The translations under genes and the position numbers were made by a program. A DNA stretch of 64,000 nucleotides. Origin: Bradyrhizobium sp. CB3481 (GTDB taxonomy: Bacteria > Pseudomonadota > Alphaproteobacteria > Rhizobiales > Xanthobacteraceae). Of this stretch, positions 55,484 to 64,000 are shown piece after piece. The notes below the pieces were generated by a model. It had not been told where the DNA came from. It saw nothing but the letters and a program-made list of their open reading frames with translations, and searched no databases. Each line of letters opens with the position of its first letter. The stretch's first letter is position 1. The stretch covers positions 5,724,501 through 5,788,500 of the forward strand of contig NZ_CP121647.1 of assembly GCF_029714305.1 (NCBI RefSeq), in the 5' to 3' direction.

Positions 55484-57522
55484 CCCAATGGCTGCAGGGA
55501 AACGCCCTGTGTCAGCTCGGCATAGGAGATCACTGCGAGTCGATGCAAGTCAACCTCAATAAGTGTGCGCAAGTATCGGCGGATCTCCATTTCGGTAAGC
55601 AGCACCGGCGTGTGCGGTTGCTTTTCAAGCGGGCCGATCGCCGCTCGTATTTTGTTGATAATCTGATCGGGACGATTGAGGGCGAGATAGCCGCCTGCGG
55701 AAGACTGCCGAATGGCATTGCGCAGCGTCTCCTCCAGGTCTGGGGCCAACAGGTAGGCCGGCAACAGATTCGTCCCGATACAGTACTGGAAGCAGATCTG
55801 CCTCTTGAGCGCACGGCGCACATGCTCGGTCAGTCGGATTGTGTCTTTCTCGGTCTGCCCCCATTTGGCCAATGCGTCGAGGATGGTGCGCATGTTTCGT
55901 ATTGAAACGTCCTCCGAAATTAGTAGTCGAAGGACCTCCGAGATCTTCTGCAGAGGAACCAAGCGCAGCGCCTCCTTTACGAGCTCCGGAAACGATTCCT
56001 CCATTTGTTTCAAAAGAATTTTCGTTTCCTCGACGCCGATAAATTCATCGGCATGCCTGCGCATGACGTAACCAGTATGGTAGGCAAGAATATGAGCTGA
56101 ATCCAAAAAGGGAATCCCTGCACCTCGCAGCAACTCAAGATGCGCGACGTCGACCCAGACGGTCTCGATATCAGGCAAGAAGGACGTGCCCAGAACATAT
56201 GGAATGTCCAGAATTTCGAGATTTTCGGGAGTATCGCGCGCCAGAATATGGCCCGACCGCAATCCTCCATCACCACACGGAAGTTCATTTACCCTGATGA
56301 TATACCCTTCCCTCTTGCAGCTGCCGCTGAGCCGCACACTGATCTCTGGGAGAGGGACACCGAGATCAAGCACGAGCGCCTGCCGCGTGGCGGCCAACGC
56401 CTTACTCAGCACATCACGTTGGATCATCGCCTGAGTATCGTGACCAATGTCGATCATCAGAGGTGTGGTAAACGCGATGCCATTGGCGCCCGCGCCGCTC
56501 CTCTCGGCGGGTTCGTCCGGACGCGTCGAGAGCTCCCTAGAGGCGCGCAGCCGACTTCGCAGCAGCAACCAGCCACCACCTCCAATTGCTCCTGCCAAGA
56601 CTATGAAGATAATCGTGGGAAACCCAGGTACAAAGGAGAACAGGATAAGGACGAATGAGCCGACAATCAGTGCAAGGGGTTGTCCCCTCACTTCGTTGCC
56701 CATCGCATTACCGAGATCTACGTCGCTGTCCCGGTTACTGACCCTGGTGACGATAAAGCCTGCCGTCATCGCATTGAAGAGGGCGGGTATCTGACTGACA
56801 AGTCCATCCCCAATAGTCAGCATTGCATAGCGCTCCAGCGCATCGTTCAATGCCATTCCCTTTTGAACAACGCCAATCGTGATCCCGCCGATGATGTTGA
56901 CCACGATACTGAGCAAGCCGGCGATGGCGTCGCCTGTGAGGAACTTCATGGCGCCGCCCGTCGCGCCGTACAACTGACTCTCGCGCTGGATTTCTATACG
57001 TCGCCTACCCGCCTCTTGCGTGTTGATGCTGCCAGCACGCAAGTCGGCTTCGACACTCATTTGCTTCCCCGGCATCGAATCAAGGGAGAAGCGTGCGGCG
57101 ATATCGGCGACGCGCTCAGAACCTTTGGTAATGACGACAAATTGCACAATGGTGATGATCAGGAAGGTGACTGCACCTACAACGAGATTTCCAGCCAGCA
57201 CAAAGTGGCCGAAAGTCTTGATGATTTGGCCGGCGTCCGCATTCAGCAAGATGGTGCGCGTTGCCGCAATGCCAAGCGACAGCCGAAAGAGCGCTATCAG
57301 CAAAAGCACCGATGGGAACGACGTGAAGTCAAGGGGTGACCTGATATAGATCGCCACCATAAGCAGGAGCATTGACATTCCCAGATTTACAGCCTGCAGC
57401 ACGTCGATGAAAACTGGAGGAAGTGGGATGATCATCATAAAGACAATCGCAATCAGCAACACTACCAGAACAATATCATTGCGGCCGCTCGCAAAGATCA
57501 GGAGTTTTTCGAATGACTTCAT
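55465..57522 (-). CDS. sctV: Type III secretion export gate SctV (RhcV/LcrD/FlhA family)
   Basis: 685 residues, full length. The N-terminal half has about eight membrane helices with the FHIPEP signature region SPLDFTSFPSVLLLIALFRL and DSMPGKQMSVEADLRAGSIN. The cytoplasmic half that forms the nonameric export ring continues to the end. It selects and passes effectors into the export channel. ATG 57522 overlaps the stop of the small upstream frame (ATGA). FlhA of flagella is the alternative, but sctD and sctF neighbours decide for a secretion system. The other core genes (sctN, sctJ, sctC, sctQ-U) are not in the window. Confidence 0.92.
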   Translation of the reverse strand: MKSFEKLLIFASGRNDIVLVVLLIAIVFMMIIPLPPVFIDVLQAVNLGMSMLLLMVAIYIRSPLDFTSFPSVLLLIALFRLSLGIAATRTILLNADAGQIIKTFGHFVLAGNLVVGAVTFLIITIVQFVVITKGSERVADIAARFSLDSMPGKQMSVEADLRAGSINTQEAGRRRIEIQRESQLYGATGGAMKFLTGDAIAGLLSIVVNIIGGITIGVVQKGMALNDALERYAMLTIGDGLVSQIPALFNAMTAGFIVTRVSNRDSDVDLGNAMGNEVRGQPLALIVGSFVLILFSFVPGFPTIIFIVLAGAIGGGGWLLLRSRLRASRELSTRPDEPAERSGAGANGIAFTTPLMIDIGHDTQAMIQRDVLSKALAATRQALVLDLGVPLPEISVRLSGSCKREGYIIRVNELPCGDGGLRSGHILARDTPENLEILDIPYVLGTSFLPDIETVWVDVAHLELLRGAGIPFLDSAHILAYHTGYVMRRHADEFIGVEETKILLKQMEESFPELVKEALRLVPLQKISEVLRLLISEDVSIRNMRTILDALAKWGQTEKDTIRLTEHVRRALKRQICFQYCIGTNLLPAYLLAPDLEETLRNAIRQSSAGGYLALNRPDQIINKIRAAIGPLEKQPHTPVLLTEMEIRRYLRTLIEVDLHRLAVISYAELTQGVSLQPLGWISLQ

Positions 57523-57836
57523 ACCCCCCCACCGCGCGGCTTGCCCTGCAGGACAGGTTCGGCGTCACTGATATAGCTAGCTGCTGATCGTCTCAGCCCT
57601 GGGGCCGAGCCGCCCGCACGCCTTAACTGACGCCGAACGTTTGAAATTATCCCGCTTCGTCCTACGGACGCGCCAGAAGCGCCACCAACGCTAATGCACC
57701 CCTCCGACAATTCCGTCAGCCGGAGCCGTGAAACAGAAGACTTCATGATGCTGCCAAGACTTGATAACAGCGAGGCTCGCTGGATTCGCGGAATACAACG
57801 CCCCACCAAAAAAAACACCAGGTGAGACGGCGCCAC
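57519..57836 (-). CDS. Possible small protein upstream of sctV
   Basis: 105 residues from GTG 57836, or 75 from ATG 57746. It is basic and Ser/Gly/Arg-rich (GCISVGGASGASVGRSGIIS) and ends ATGA with the sctV start, the spacing seen for co-translated genes. I recognise no family. It may be the tail of a lost type III gene. Confidence 0.35.
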   Translation of the reverse strand: MAPSHLVFFLVGRCIPRIQRASLLSSLGSIMKSSVSRLRLTELSEGCISVGGASGASVGRSGIISNVRRQLRRAGGSAPGLRRSAASYISDAEPVLQGKPRGGGV

Positions 57837-57875
57837 AACCTAAGCATCGAGCCCCGAAGCGACGCATTTCTCAGG

Positions 57876-57898
57876 CGCCCGCCCAAATTGGGCGGGCG
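57876..57898. terminator. GC-rich hairpin
   Basis: CGCCCGCCC-aaatt-GGGCGGGCG, a perfect 9-bp stem (11 if the A-T pairs count), followed by TT on the plus strand. It separates the type III block from the intron region and may act as a terminator for either side. Confidence 0.5.
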
Positions 57899-57939
57899 TT
57901 CTCACGCCGGATGATTCGAGGTTGATCACCTCGGAGACT

Positions 57940-58501
57940 ACGCCACCCTCAATTCCAACCAACCCCGCGACGGGACCTCTCCTACCTGCGTGACTAATAC
58001 AACTTCACTTGTCAGCCCAAATAGGCACTCATTATAATGCAGTGTAAGGTGCTTATGGGCGCAAGAGAGTCGCAGTATCTGCGCGAATCCGAAGGCATGT
58101 CCCCTCGCCAGATGAAGGCTGCAATTAGCATTACAGTTGTTGCGCCAGGAGACCGGCAAGGAGTAGGTGGTGGGAGTCCACTGCGATGAAGGAGTAGCGA
58201 TCTACATCGGCCCCGAGCCGTGCGCGGGCGTCCGCGAGGATGTCGGCGAAGCGTCGGCAGGGGAGCGCATAGGCCAGCCATCGAGCCGCCAAAGAATGTT
58301 TTCCCGAGAGCGGACGCTGTCAACTGGGCGGAAGGCAACACGAAGGGGTCCGATATCGCGAGCATCCCGACGTCTCGGCGTGGTCGCAGACCCCGGTATG
58401 TGCAGAAGCTTCTTGTACGGAGCCGGGAGCTCTCTTGGTCGGCCAGATGCTCATGGAAGCAGTGTGGTCCGCGGCGGGAAGGCGAGGAGCTGTAGCCGCG
58501 G
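57940..58501 (+). other. Probable group II intron 5' RNA region
   Basis: No protein family is seen. Because an intron-type reverse transcriptase gene begins at 58502 on the same strand, and such introns carry about 500 bases of structured RNA ahead of the gene, this stretch probably holds domains I-III. The exact 5' splice site was not identified. Confidence 0.4.
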
Positions 58502-59880
58502 ATGAACGACCAGGAGAAGTCTGACTCCGCCATAGTAGCTATGAAGTCGCCGAACAAAGCCGGACGTACGGTGGCGGAGGCGATGGAGCGAAGGGCGGGG
58601 ACCAAGGGAAACGCGAGACAGCAAAGCACACTCCGGACACAGGGCCGGGATCGTGTGATCCAAGAGTTCGATCGCGTACGGCAAGCCGCAAGGCAGAGGA
58701 AGGAGCGGTTCACAGCGCTTCTCCACCATGTTAATACCGACACGCTCCGGATGGCTTTCTACGCGCTCAAGCGCAAAGCAGCCCCGGCGTGGATGGTGTG
58801 ACATGGCAGGACTTCGAGACAGACCTGGAGCCTCGGCTTGCGGATCTGCACCGACGGATCCACGGAGGAGCGTATCGTCCCCAACCGTCACGTCGGACGT
58901 ATATTCCGAAGGCGGACGGCCGGGAGCGAGCGCTGGCGATCGCTGCTTTGGAAGACAAAATCGTCCAAGGCGCGGCCGTCATGGTGCTCAACGCCATTTA
59001 CGAAGGCGACTTCGTCGGTTTCTCCTATGGGTTTCGACCCGGTAGGGGACAACATAATGGGTTGGACGCGCTTGCGGTAGCGATCACCCACGCGGAAGGT
59101 GAACTGGATGTTGACCCCGACGTGCAGAACTTTTTCGGAAGTGTGAACCAAGACTGGCTGGTCCGGTTTTTGGAACACCGCATCGGCGACAAGCGCATCA
59201 TCCGCCTGATTCGTAAATGGCTGAAGGCGGGCATTCTCGAAGACGGGGTCGCTACCGTGGACGACAGAGGCACGGGGCAAGGATCGGTGATTTCGCCGCT
59301 GCTCGCCAACGTTTACCTGCACTACACGTTCGATCTTTGGGCCGAACGCTGGCGACGGCAAGAGGCCCATGGCGGATCGTGCGCTATGCCGATGATCTGG
59401 TGGTCGGCTTCGAGCATGAGGACGATGCTCGCCGTTTCGTTGATGCAATGCGTGAACGGTTTGAAGCATTCGCGTTGACACTCCACTCAGACAAGACCCG
59501 CCTGATTGAGTGCAGCCGCCGCGCGGCGGCCAATCGTAACGGGCGCGGGCTTGGCAAACCGAGACCTTCATGTTTTTGGGCTTCACCCACATCTGCGGGA
59601 GGAAACTTCCTGCTCGAACGGAAGACCCGCCGCGATCGTCTGCGGAGGAAGCTTCAGGATATCAAGGAAGAGCTGCGGCGTCGGACGCACCAACCGATCC
59701 TCGTCCAGGGTGCATGGCTGAGACAGGTCGTCAACGGCCACTTCGCCTACTACGCGGTTCCAACAAATTGGCGGGCGCTCTCAGGTTTCCGCTACGATGT
59801 GACCGATCTCTGGCGTCGAACGCTTCGGCGGCGAAGCCAACGAGACGGCTTCACGTGGGAATGTCAGATATTTTGTGTAA
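58502..59880 (+). pseudogene. Group II intron reverse transcriptase, several frameshifts
   Basis: Starts at ATG 58502 and runs through LLHHVNTDTLRMAFYALKRK. One base is lost near 58790, after which DGVTWQDFETDLEPRLADLH, RRTYIPKADGRERALAIAAL and FVGFSYGFRPGRGQHNGLDA follow. Then come GTGQGSVISPLLANVYLHYT and, in a third frame, WRIVRYADDLVVGFEHEDDA (YADD active site). Near 59565 another shift gives FLGFTHICGRK, and the last part VVNGHFAYYAVPTNWRALSG is the maturase end. At least three frameshifts. In the motif LDVDPDVQNFFGSVNQDWLV the Asp for metal binding is uncertain. No HNH endonuclease domain is seen. Confidence 0.85.
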
Positions 59881-60089
59881 GAGGCCTCTGTGAAGGTTGA
59901 ATCGCAGTCGTTTCTTGCATCAGCCGGACATTGCCATCGATCTGATGGTGGCTAACAATGGCCGGGCAGCAAGCTCTGTCAAGGCCGCAGCCGCCGCAGG
60001 CGGGGGCCGCAGGTCCGCCTTTACAGAGCTTGCTGATCGGCCAAACTCGTGCCGCCGGATGAGACGGCTGATCGACACTTTGGTCATCG

Positions 60090-60305
60090 CGCTGATCCCG
60101 GAAAACGCGAGCCGAACTGAATGGCGAACTGACCCATGGCGGCAGTCCACTCGACGCCTCGCCGCCACCTCAATCCGGCGTTCTTGATGGCGAGATAAAG
60201 CAGCTTCAACGCCGCGTCGTCGTTGGGAAAGCTGCCGCGGGTCTTGATGATCTTGCGCAAGCTACGGTGCAGCGCCTCGACCGCGTTGGTAACCGGTATG
60301 AGATG
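60090..60305 (-). pseudogene. IS256-family transposase, C-terminal piece
   Basis: TNAVEALHRSLRKIIKTRGS and FPNDDAALKLLYLAIKNAGL, with WRRGVEWTAAMGQFAIQFGS, are the end of a mutator-type transposase. The gene is continued upstream at 62103-62343 and 63869-64000; an IS110 and an IS1182 separate the pieces. 59900-60090 holds no gene. Confidence 0.85.
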
Positions 60306-62102
60306 TCTCGGTGCCAACGTTCCGCTGCGGTATTCTACATCGTAGCGTATGGTGCGACCATCGGGACAGAGGCACCGGGAGCACGATGTGCGGGCAGGCC
60401 GATACATACGATGAGCCGAGAGCTCGAGTTAGTAGCTGGCCGCCTCTGCGACTCGCCCGGTTGCGCCGAGAGCGCGAATCCGTAGTTGTCGTGTCGCCCG
60501 CAGCTCCCGTCATGTATCTGGCAGGAGGTGCGAATGCGACGGATAATTGGCATTGATGTCCACCGAACCTTCGGGGAGGTGGTGTTTTGGGAGGACGGCA
60601 GGCTCCGACATGCGGGCCGCATTGATATGACGCGGACTGCGTTGGAGGGATTTGGCAAGACCCTGCTGGCCAGTGATGAGGTGGTGGTCGAAGCGACCGC
60701 CAACAGCATGGCGGCCTCGCGAGTGCTGGCGCCGTTCGTGGCACGGGTGATTATCGCCAATCCGCTGCAGGTGAAGGCGATCGCCCAGGCTCACGTCAAG
60801 ACCGACAAGATCGATGCCGGCACGCTCGCCAGTCTGCAGGCGGCCGGGTACCTGCCGCAGATCTGGACGCCTGATGCGGAGACCGAACGCAAGCGTCGGC
60901 TGGTGGCGCGGCGCTACCAGGTCGTGCGGCACCGTACGCGGCTCAAGAACGAGGTGCATTCGATCCTGCACGCACACCTGATCCCGAAGTGCCCGCACGC
61001 CGATCTGTTCAATGCTCGCGGCCGGGCGTGGTTGGCCGCTCAGCAGCTGCCAGACGATGAGCGCGCGGCGATCGATCGGCACGTCCGTGAGCTTGACCGG
61101 CTGGCGGAAGACCTGGCCCTGCTCGACCGCGAGATCGCGCAGAACGCCATAGACGATTCCGCGGTCAACCGATTGATGACGATCACCGGCGTGAATCTGG
61201 CGGTCGCCGCCGGCATCGTGGCGGCGATCGGCAACATCAGCCGGTTCAACAGCCCGCAGAAGCTGGTGAGTTATTTTGGGCTGAATCCGCGGGTGCGGCA
61301 GTCCGGGCTGGGAGCCGCCCACCACGGCCGCATCAGCAAGATCGGCCGCAGTCATGCGCGTGCCATGCTGGTCGAGGCGGCTTGGGCCGCGGCCAAGGCG
61401 CCCGGTCCACTGCATGCGTTTTTCGTCCGCATCCGCGCCCGGCGCGGTCATCAGATCGCCGCGGTGGCCGTGGCTCGCAAGCTCACTGTGCTTTGCTGGC
61501 ATTTGTTGACGAAGGGCGAGGATTACCTGTGGGCGGGCCCATCGCTGGTCGCCAACAAGACCCGCGCGATGCAGCTTCAAGCCGGACATCCACAACAGAA
61601 AGGCAGCCGGCGCGGGCCAGCCTATGCCTACAATATCAAGGCGCTACGCGACCGCGAGATGTTGATTGCCGCCCAGGCCGAGCAAAGCTACGAGCGCTTG
61701 GTGACGCAATGGAAGCCACGGCGGCCAAAAACCGGCGCGCGGGCGCCTCAGCTTGGCAGGACAAAATAGGGCAGCCTGGTGGCGCTTGCAGCCGATGCGC
61801 CACGCTTCGCCACGAGGTCGCCCGCGCCTGACAACCATAATCGCGGCTGACGGCAAGGTCTAGCCAGGCCAGGAACGCAGTCCCGTTCCACGCCAGTGTG
61901 CCGTCGTGCTCGGGCCGGTCAAGGCCAAGCCATACGGTGGCCGCAAATGCGGCCAGCCTTGACCGCCCCTGCGCGCGTCGGCTGCGAGATCGGTGGCCGG
62001 GACGGAAGAATGGACCCGCGGCGCGACCGAACAAAAGAATGGACGTACGGCGATCTCCGCAATCGTTGCTTCGGCCATGAAGAAATCGCTTGTCCATCTC
62101 AT
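60306..62102 (+). mobile_element. IS110-type element inserted in IS256
   Basis: Both ends interrupt the same IS256 reading frame. Near the left edge ATGAGATG and near the right edge CATCTCAT form a short inverted match. About 330 bases follow the transposase inside the element without any gene. Exact ends were not fixed because IS110 makes no clear target duplication. Confidence 0.65.
60534..61769 (+). CDS. IS110-family transposase (intact)
   Basis: 411 residues from ATG 60534 with AGGAGGTGCG directly ahead. DEDD-type catalytic acids: Asp in IGIDVHRTFGEV, Glu in VVVEATANSMAA, and the Asp pair in KTDKIDAGTLA. The C-terminal transposase domain has LMTITGVNLAVAAGIVAAIG and FNSPQKLVSYFGLNPRVRQS. 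The frame is uninterrupted. The element lies in the IS256 gene between codons for YTT and NAVE, about 60306-62102. Confidence 0.93.
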   Translation: MRRIIGIDVHRTFGEVVFWEDGRLRHAGRIDMTRTALEGFGKTLLASDEVVVEATANSMAASRVLAPFVARVIIANPLQVKAIAQAHVKTDKIDAGTLASLQAAGYLPQIWTPDAETERKRRLVARRYQVVRHRTRLKNEVHSILHAHLIPKCPHADLFNARGRAWLAAQQLPDDERAAIDRHVRELDRLAEDLALLDREIAQNAIDDSAVNRLMTITGVNLAVAAGIVAAIGNISRFNSPQKLVSYFGLNPRVRQSGLGAAHHGRISKIGRSHARAMLVEAAWAAAKAPGPLHAFFVRIRARRGHQIAAVAVARKLTVLCWHLLTKGEDYLWAGPSLVANKTRAMQLQAGHPQQKGSRRGPAYAYNIKALRDREMLIAAQAEQSYERLVTQWKPRRPKTGARAPQLGRTK

Positions 62103-62343
62103 CCGTGGTGTAGATCATCTTGCGGACGCCAGGAGCGAACGCGAAGAACGGCACGACCTGTTCCCAGGCGCGGCGCCAAGCCTGGCCGATCGCCGGATAG
62201 CGCTTGCCCCATTCGTCCTCGAACTCCTCGAGCCGGACCAGCGCCATATCGGCATTCTCGGCCCGGTAGATTGCCTTGATGGCAGGCAGGATCGCCTTGC
62301 GATCCTTCCAGGCTACAAACGCCAGGCTGTTGCGGATCAGGTG
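62103..62343 (-). pseudogene. IS256-family transposase, middle piece
   Basis: HLIRNSLAFVAWKDRKAILP, AIKAIYRAENADMALVRLEE and WEQVVPFFAFAPGVRKMIYT match the central part of the same IS256 transposase whose end is at 60090. It is cut on the right by the IS1182 at 62351. Confidence 0.85.
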
Positions 62344-62350
62344 CACGATG

Positions 62351-63861
62351 GGGTTGTTGAAGAAGTCTGCAGACGTTGATTCACTGGTCCCGCCGGTTCT
62401 CTTTGATTCGCGAGGTGGGCAGGATGCTAGGCCGGAAAGAGCGCGATCAGCTGGAGCTGTTCATCACTGGTTCGTTGCGACAGCTCGTTCCAGACGACCA
62501 CATCCTCGCTCGTGTCGATCGCGTGTTGGACCTCTCGTGGCTGCGTGACGAGGTCACCGATCTCTACTGCACAGATACCGGACGCCCGGGGATCGACCCC
62601 GAAGTGGCTGTTCGGCTCATGGTTGCCGGCTTTCTGCTGGGAATCATCCATGACCGACGGCTGCTACGCGAGGCGCAGGTCAATCTCGCGATCCGTTGGT
62701 TCGTCGGCTACGGTTTGCACGAGGTGCTACCCGACCACTCGTCGCTGACGCGCATTCGCCAGCGCTGGGGTGCCGAGCGCTTTCGCAACATCTTCAAACG
62801 CACCGTGAAGGCGTGCATAGCAGCCAAGATTGTGGCCGGCGAGATCATCCATATCGATGCATCGCTGATCCGTGCGAATGTGAGCTGGGACGCTTTGGCC
62901 GTACGCCATGTTGCCGACGTAGAGGCGGCGAATCCATCCGAGTTCGGATGGGAAGACCGTCAGAGCGGCAAATACAAAAAGATCTGCACGACCGACCCCG
63001 ATGCGACTATGGCGACGAACGGTCGTAACCGTCATCTCGAACCCTCCTATAAACAACATACGGCTGTCGATGATCTGAAGGGCGTCGTTGTCGACGTCGA
63101 GGTGACGACCGGCGAACAGAACGAAGGCATGGCCCTAGAAGCTCAGCTCGATGCCATCGCCTTGACAACCGGTGTCGCTATTAAGACGGCGACCATGGAT
63201 GCAGGCTACGCCTATGCTAAGGTTTTCCGGGCGTTGGAGGACCGCCAGATCGATGCCGTTGTACCAGCCAAGGCCGAACGGCAACCTGGCAAGGTCATAC
63301 CGACGCGGCGCTTGAGGCTCGATGCCAAGCACAACCTGGTGCGCTGTCCAACCGGCAAGATCCTGCGGCCCAAAGGCAAGCTGCAACGGGGCTCTTTCCA
63401 ACACTTCCATGCGAGTGGCAAAGACTGTTCGGCCTGTCCCCTGCGGCCGCATTGCGTGAGCCCCTCCCGCCACGCTCGTGTGGTCGTGTTCAATGTCAAC
63501 CACCCGTCGTTACTGAGAGAGCGCGGCGCAAGAGGCTCAGATGGGGGGAGCATGAACGCCATCTCTATCGGCGTCATCGTTGGCGGGTCGAGGGCGTCCA
63601 TGGCGAAGCCAAGACTTGGCACGGTCTCCGTCGCGCCATACGCCGTGGCAGAGACAACATGCGTATCCAGGCTTTCCTGACCGCCGCTGCTATCAATCTG
63701 AAGCGGTTGGCCGCAGCCGCTTTAGCCATTTTGCTCGTGTTCGCTCCTCACGTTAACGATCGGCCGTTTAAGGATCGCCTCGACCTGAGGCCTCCCAACG
63801 GCGCGACTGTCATCTTGCAAGAACGCGAGTCAATCGAAGATACGGGCTTCTTCAACGACCC
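62351..63861 (+). mobile_element. IS1182-family insertion sequence
   Basis: Ends GGGTTGTTGAAGAAG (left) and, reverse-complemented, GGGTCGTTGAAGAAG (right) form the terminal inverted repeat. CACGATG lies immediately outside both ends (62344-62350 and 63862-63868), a 7-bp target duplication. Removing the element and one duplicate restores the IS256 frame VQTCIVHLIRNS. Length 1511 bases. Confidence 0.9.
62424..63861 (+). pseudogene. IS1182-family transposase, one frameshift
   Basis: Starts MLGRKERDQLELFITGSLRQ at 62424 (the frame opens at 62376). Catalytic residues: IIHIDASLIRANVSW (first Asp), TMDAGYAYAKVFRAL (second Asp), and, after a frameshift near 63525, WRVEGVHGEAKTWHGL (Glu). A zinc-like CPLRPHC motif lies at DCSACPLRPHC. 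One frameshift separates the third catalytic residue from the rest. The element's mobility is therefore doubtful unless frameshifting or an error is involved. Confidence 0.87.
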
Positions 63862-63868
63862 CACGATG

Positions 63869-64000
63869 CAGGTCTGTACCACGGTCTGCGGATAGACCGA
63901 GGCGATTGCCTCGGGAAAGCCCTTGAGTCCATCGACCACCGCGATCAGGATATCGTTGACGCCGCGCGTCTTCAGGTCGTTGATGACCTTGAGCCAGAAT
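63869..64000 (-). pseudogene. IS256-family transposase, upstream piece (runs off window)
   Basis: The minus strand reads FWLKVINDLKTRGVNDILIA, VVDGLKGFPEAIASVYPQTV and VQTC, including the second catalytic Asp (VVDGLKGFPEAI). It continues across the IS1182 into the piece at 62103. The start of the gene is outside the window. Confidence 0.85.

Noticed and set aside
60510..61595. Minus-strand 361-codon open frame
   Set aside because: Shadow of the IS110 transposase; no recognisable domain.
1..64000. CRISPR arrays, tRNA or rRNA genes
   Set aside because: No evenly spaced short repeats and no cloverleaf or rRNA-like segments were found on reading both strands.

Overview
This window looks like part of the symbiosis island of a Bradyrhizobium. 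The evidence is a secreted avidin almost identical in pattern to bradavidin II, a SUMO-protease type III effector of the NopD class, type III secretion genes, a FixK-type palindrome, and a very high density of insertion sequences and decayed genes. No rRNA, tRNA or CRISPR array was seen, and no housekeeping core genes are present.

Layout. 1-1673: cut-off IS110 and frameshifted IS630. 2157-6229: a LysR regulator, then a tightly overlapping anti-phage CBASS operon (patatin phospholipase, cGAS/DncV-like nucleotidyltransferase, JAMM isopeptidase). The first two CBASS cistrons each carry one frameshift and no E1/E2 gene is present. 6317-9915: decayed MarR and metallo-beta-lactamase genes, the avidin, an intact LuxR-type regulator and IS66 debris.

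10020-25336 is the most interesting stretch, a phosphonate cluster. It holds a decayed and an intact PEP-mutase-like gene, two CTP-type nucleotidyltransferases, an intact and a truncated CDP-alcohol phosphatidyltransferase, two PLP aminotransferases, a GNAT acetyltransferase, two related SAM methyltransferases and a zinc deacylase. Together they suggest a C-P compound that is activated with CDP and transferred to a lipid or alcohol acceptor, that is, a phosphonolipid or phosphonate-decorated surface molecule. Four loci (pepM pseudogene, pepM, aminotransferase, SelA-like gene) share a duplicated leader that includes the first codons of pepM.

25462-36272 (minus strand): a MetE-like methyltransferase and a Ugp-type ABC importer operon with a phosphodiesterase of the alkaline phosphatase superfamily, RidA, a D-amino-acid dehydrogenase and a frameshifted KDPG aldolase. 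This could take up and degrade a phospho- or phosphono-diester. 36483-41255: a decayed PEP-mutase/isocitrate-lyase relative, a DcaP-like porin and IS630 debris. 41303-42802: a SelA-like PLP enzyme. 43457-45922: the NopD-like effector.

46085-52480 is a graveyard of IS3, IS110, IS256, IS1182, IS21 and IS66 fragments, an IS66 interrupted by a group II intron, and integrase pieces. 52468-57836 (minus strand): a LysR regulator and a compact type III secretion block (SctV, SctD, and small SctE- and SctF-like proteins). 58502-64000: a frameshifted group II intron reverse transcriptase and an IS256 gene split by an IS110 and an IS1182, the latter with a clean 7-bp target duplication.

Functions are inferred from recognisable motifs, gene length and neighbours; no database search was possible. 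Frameshifts could be true decay or sequencing error.
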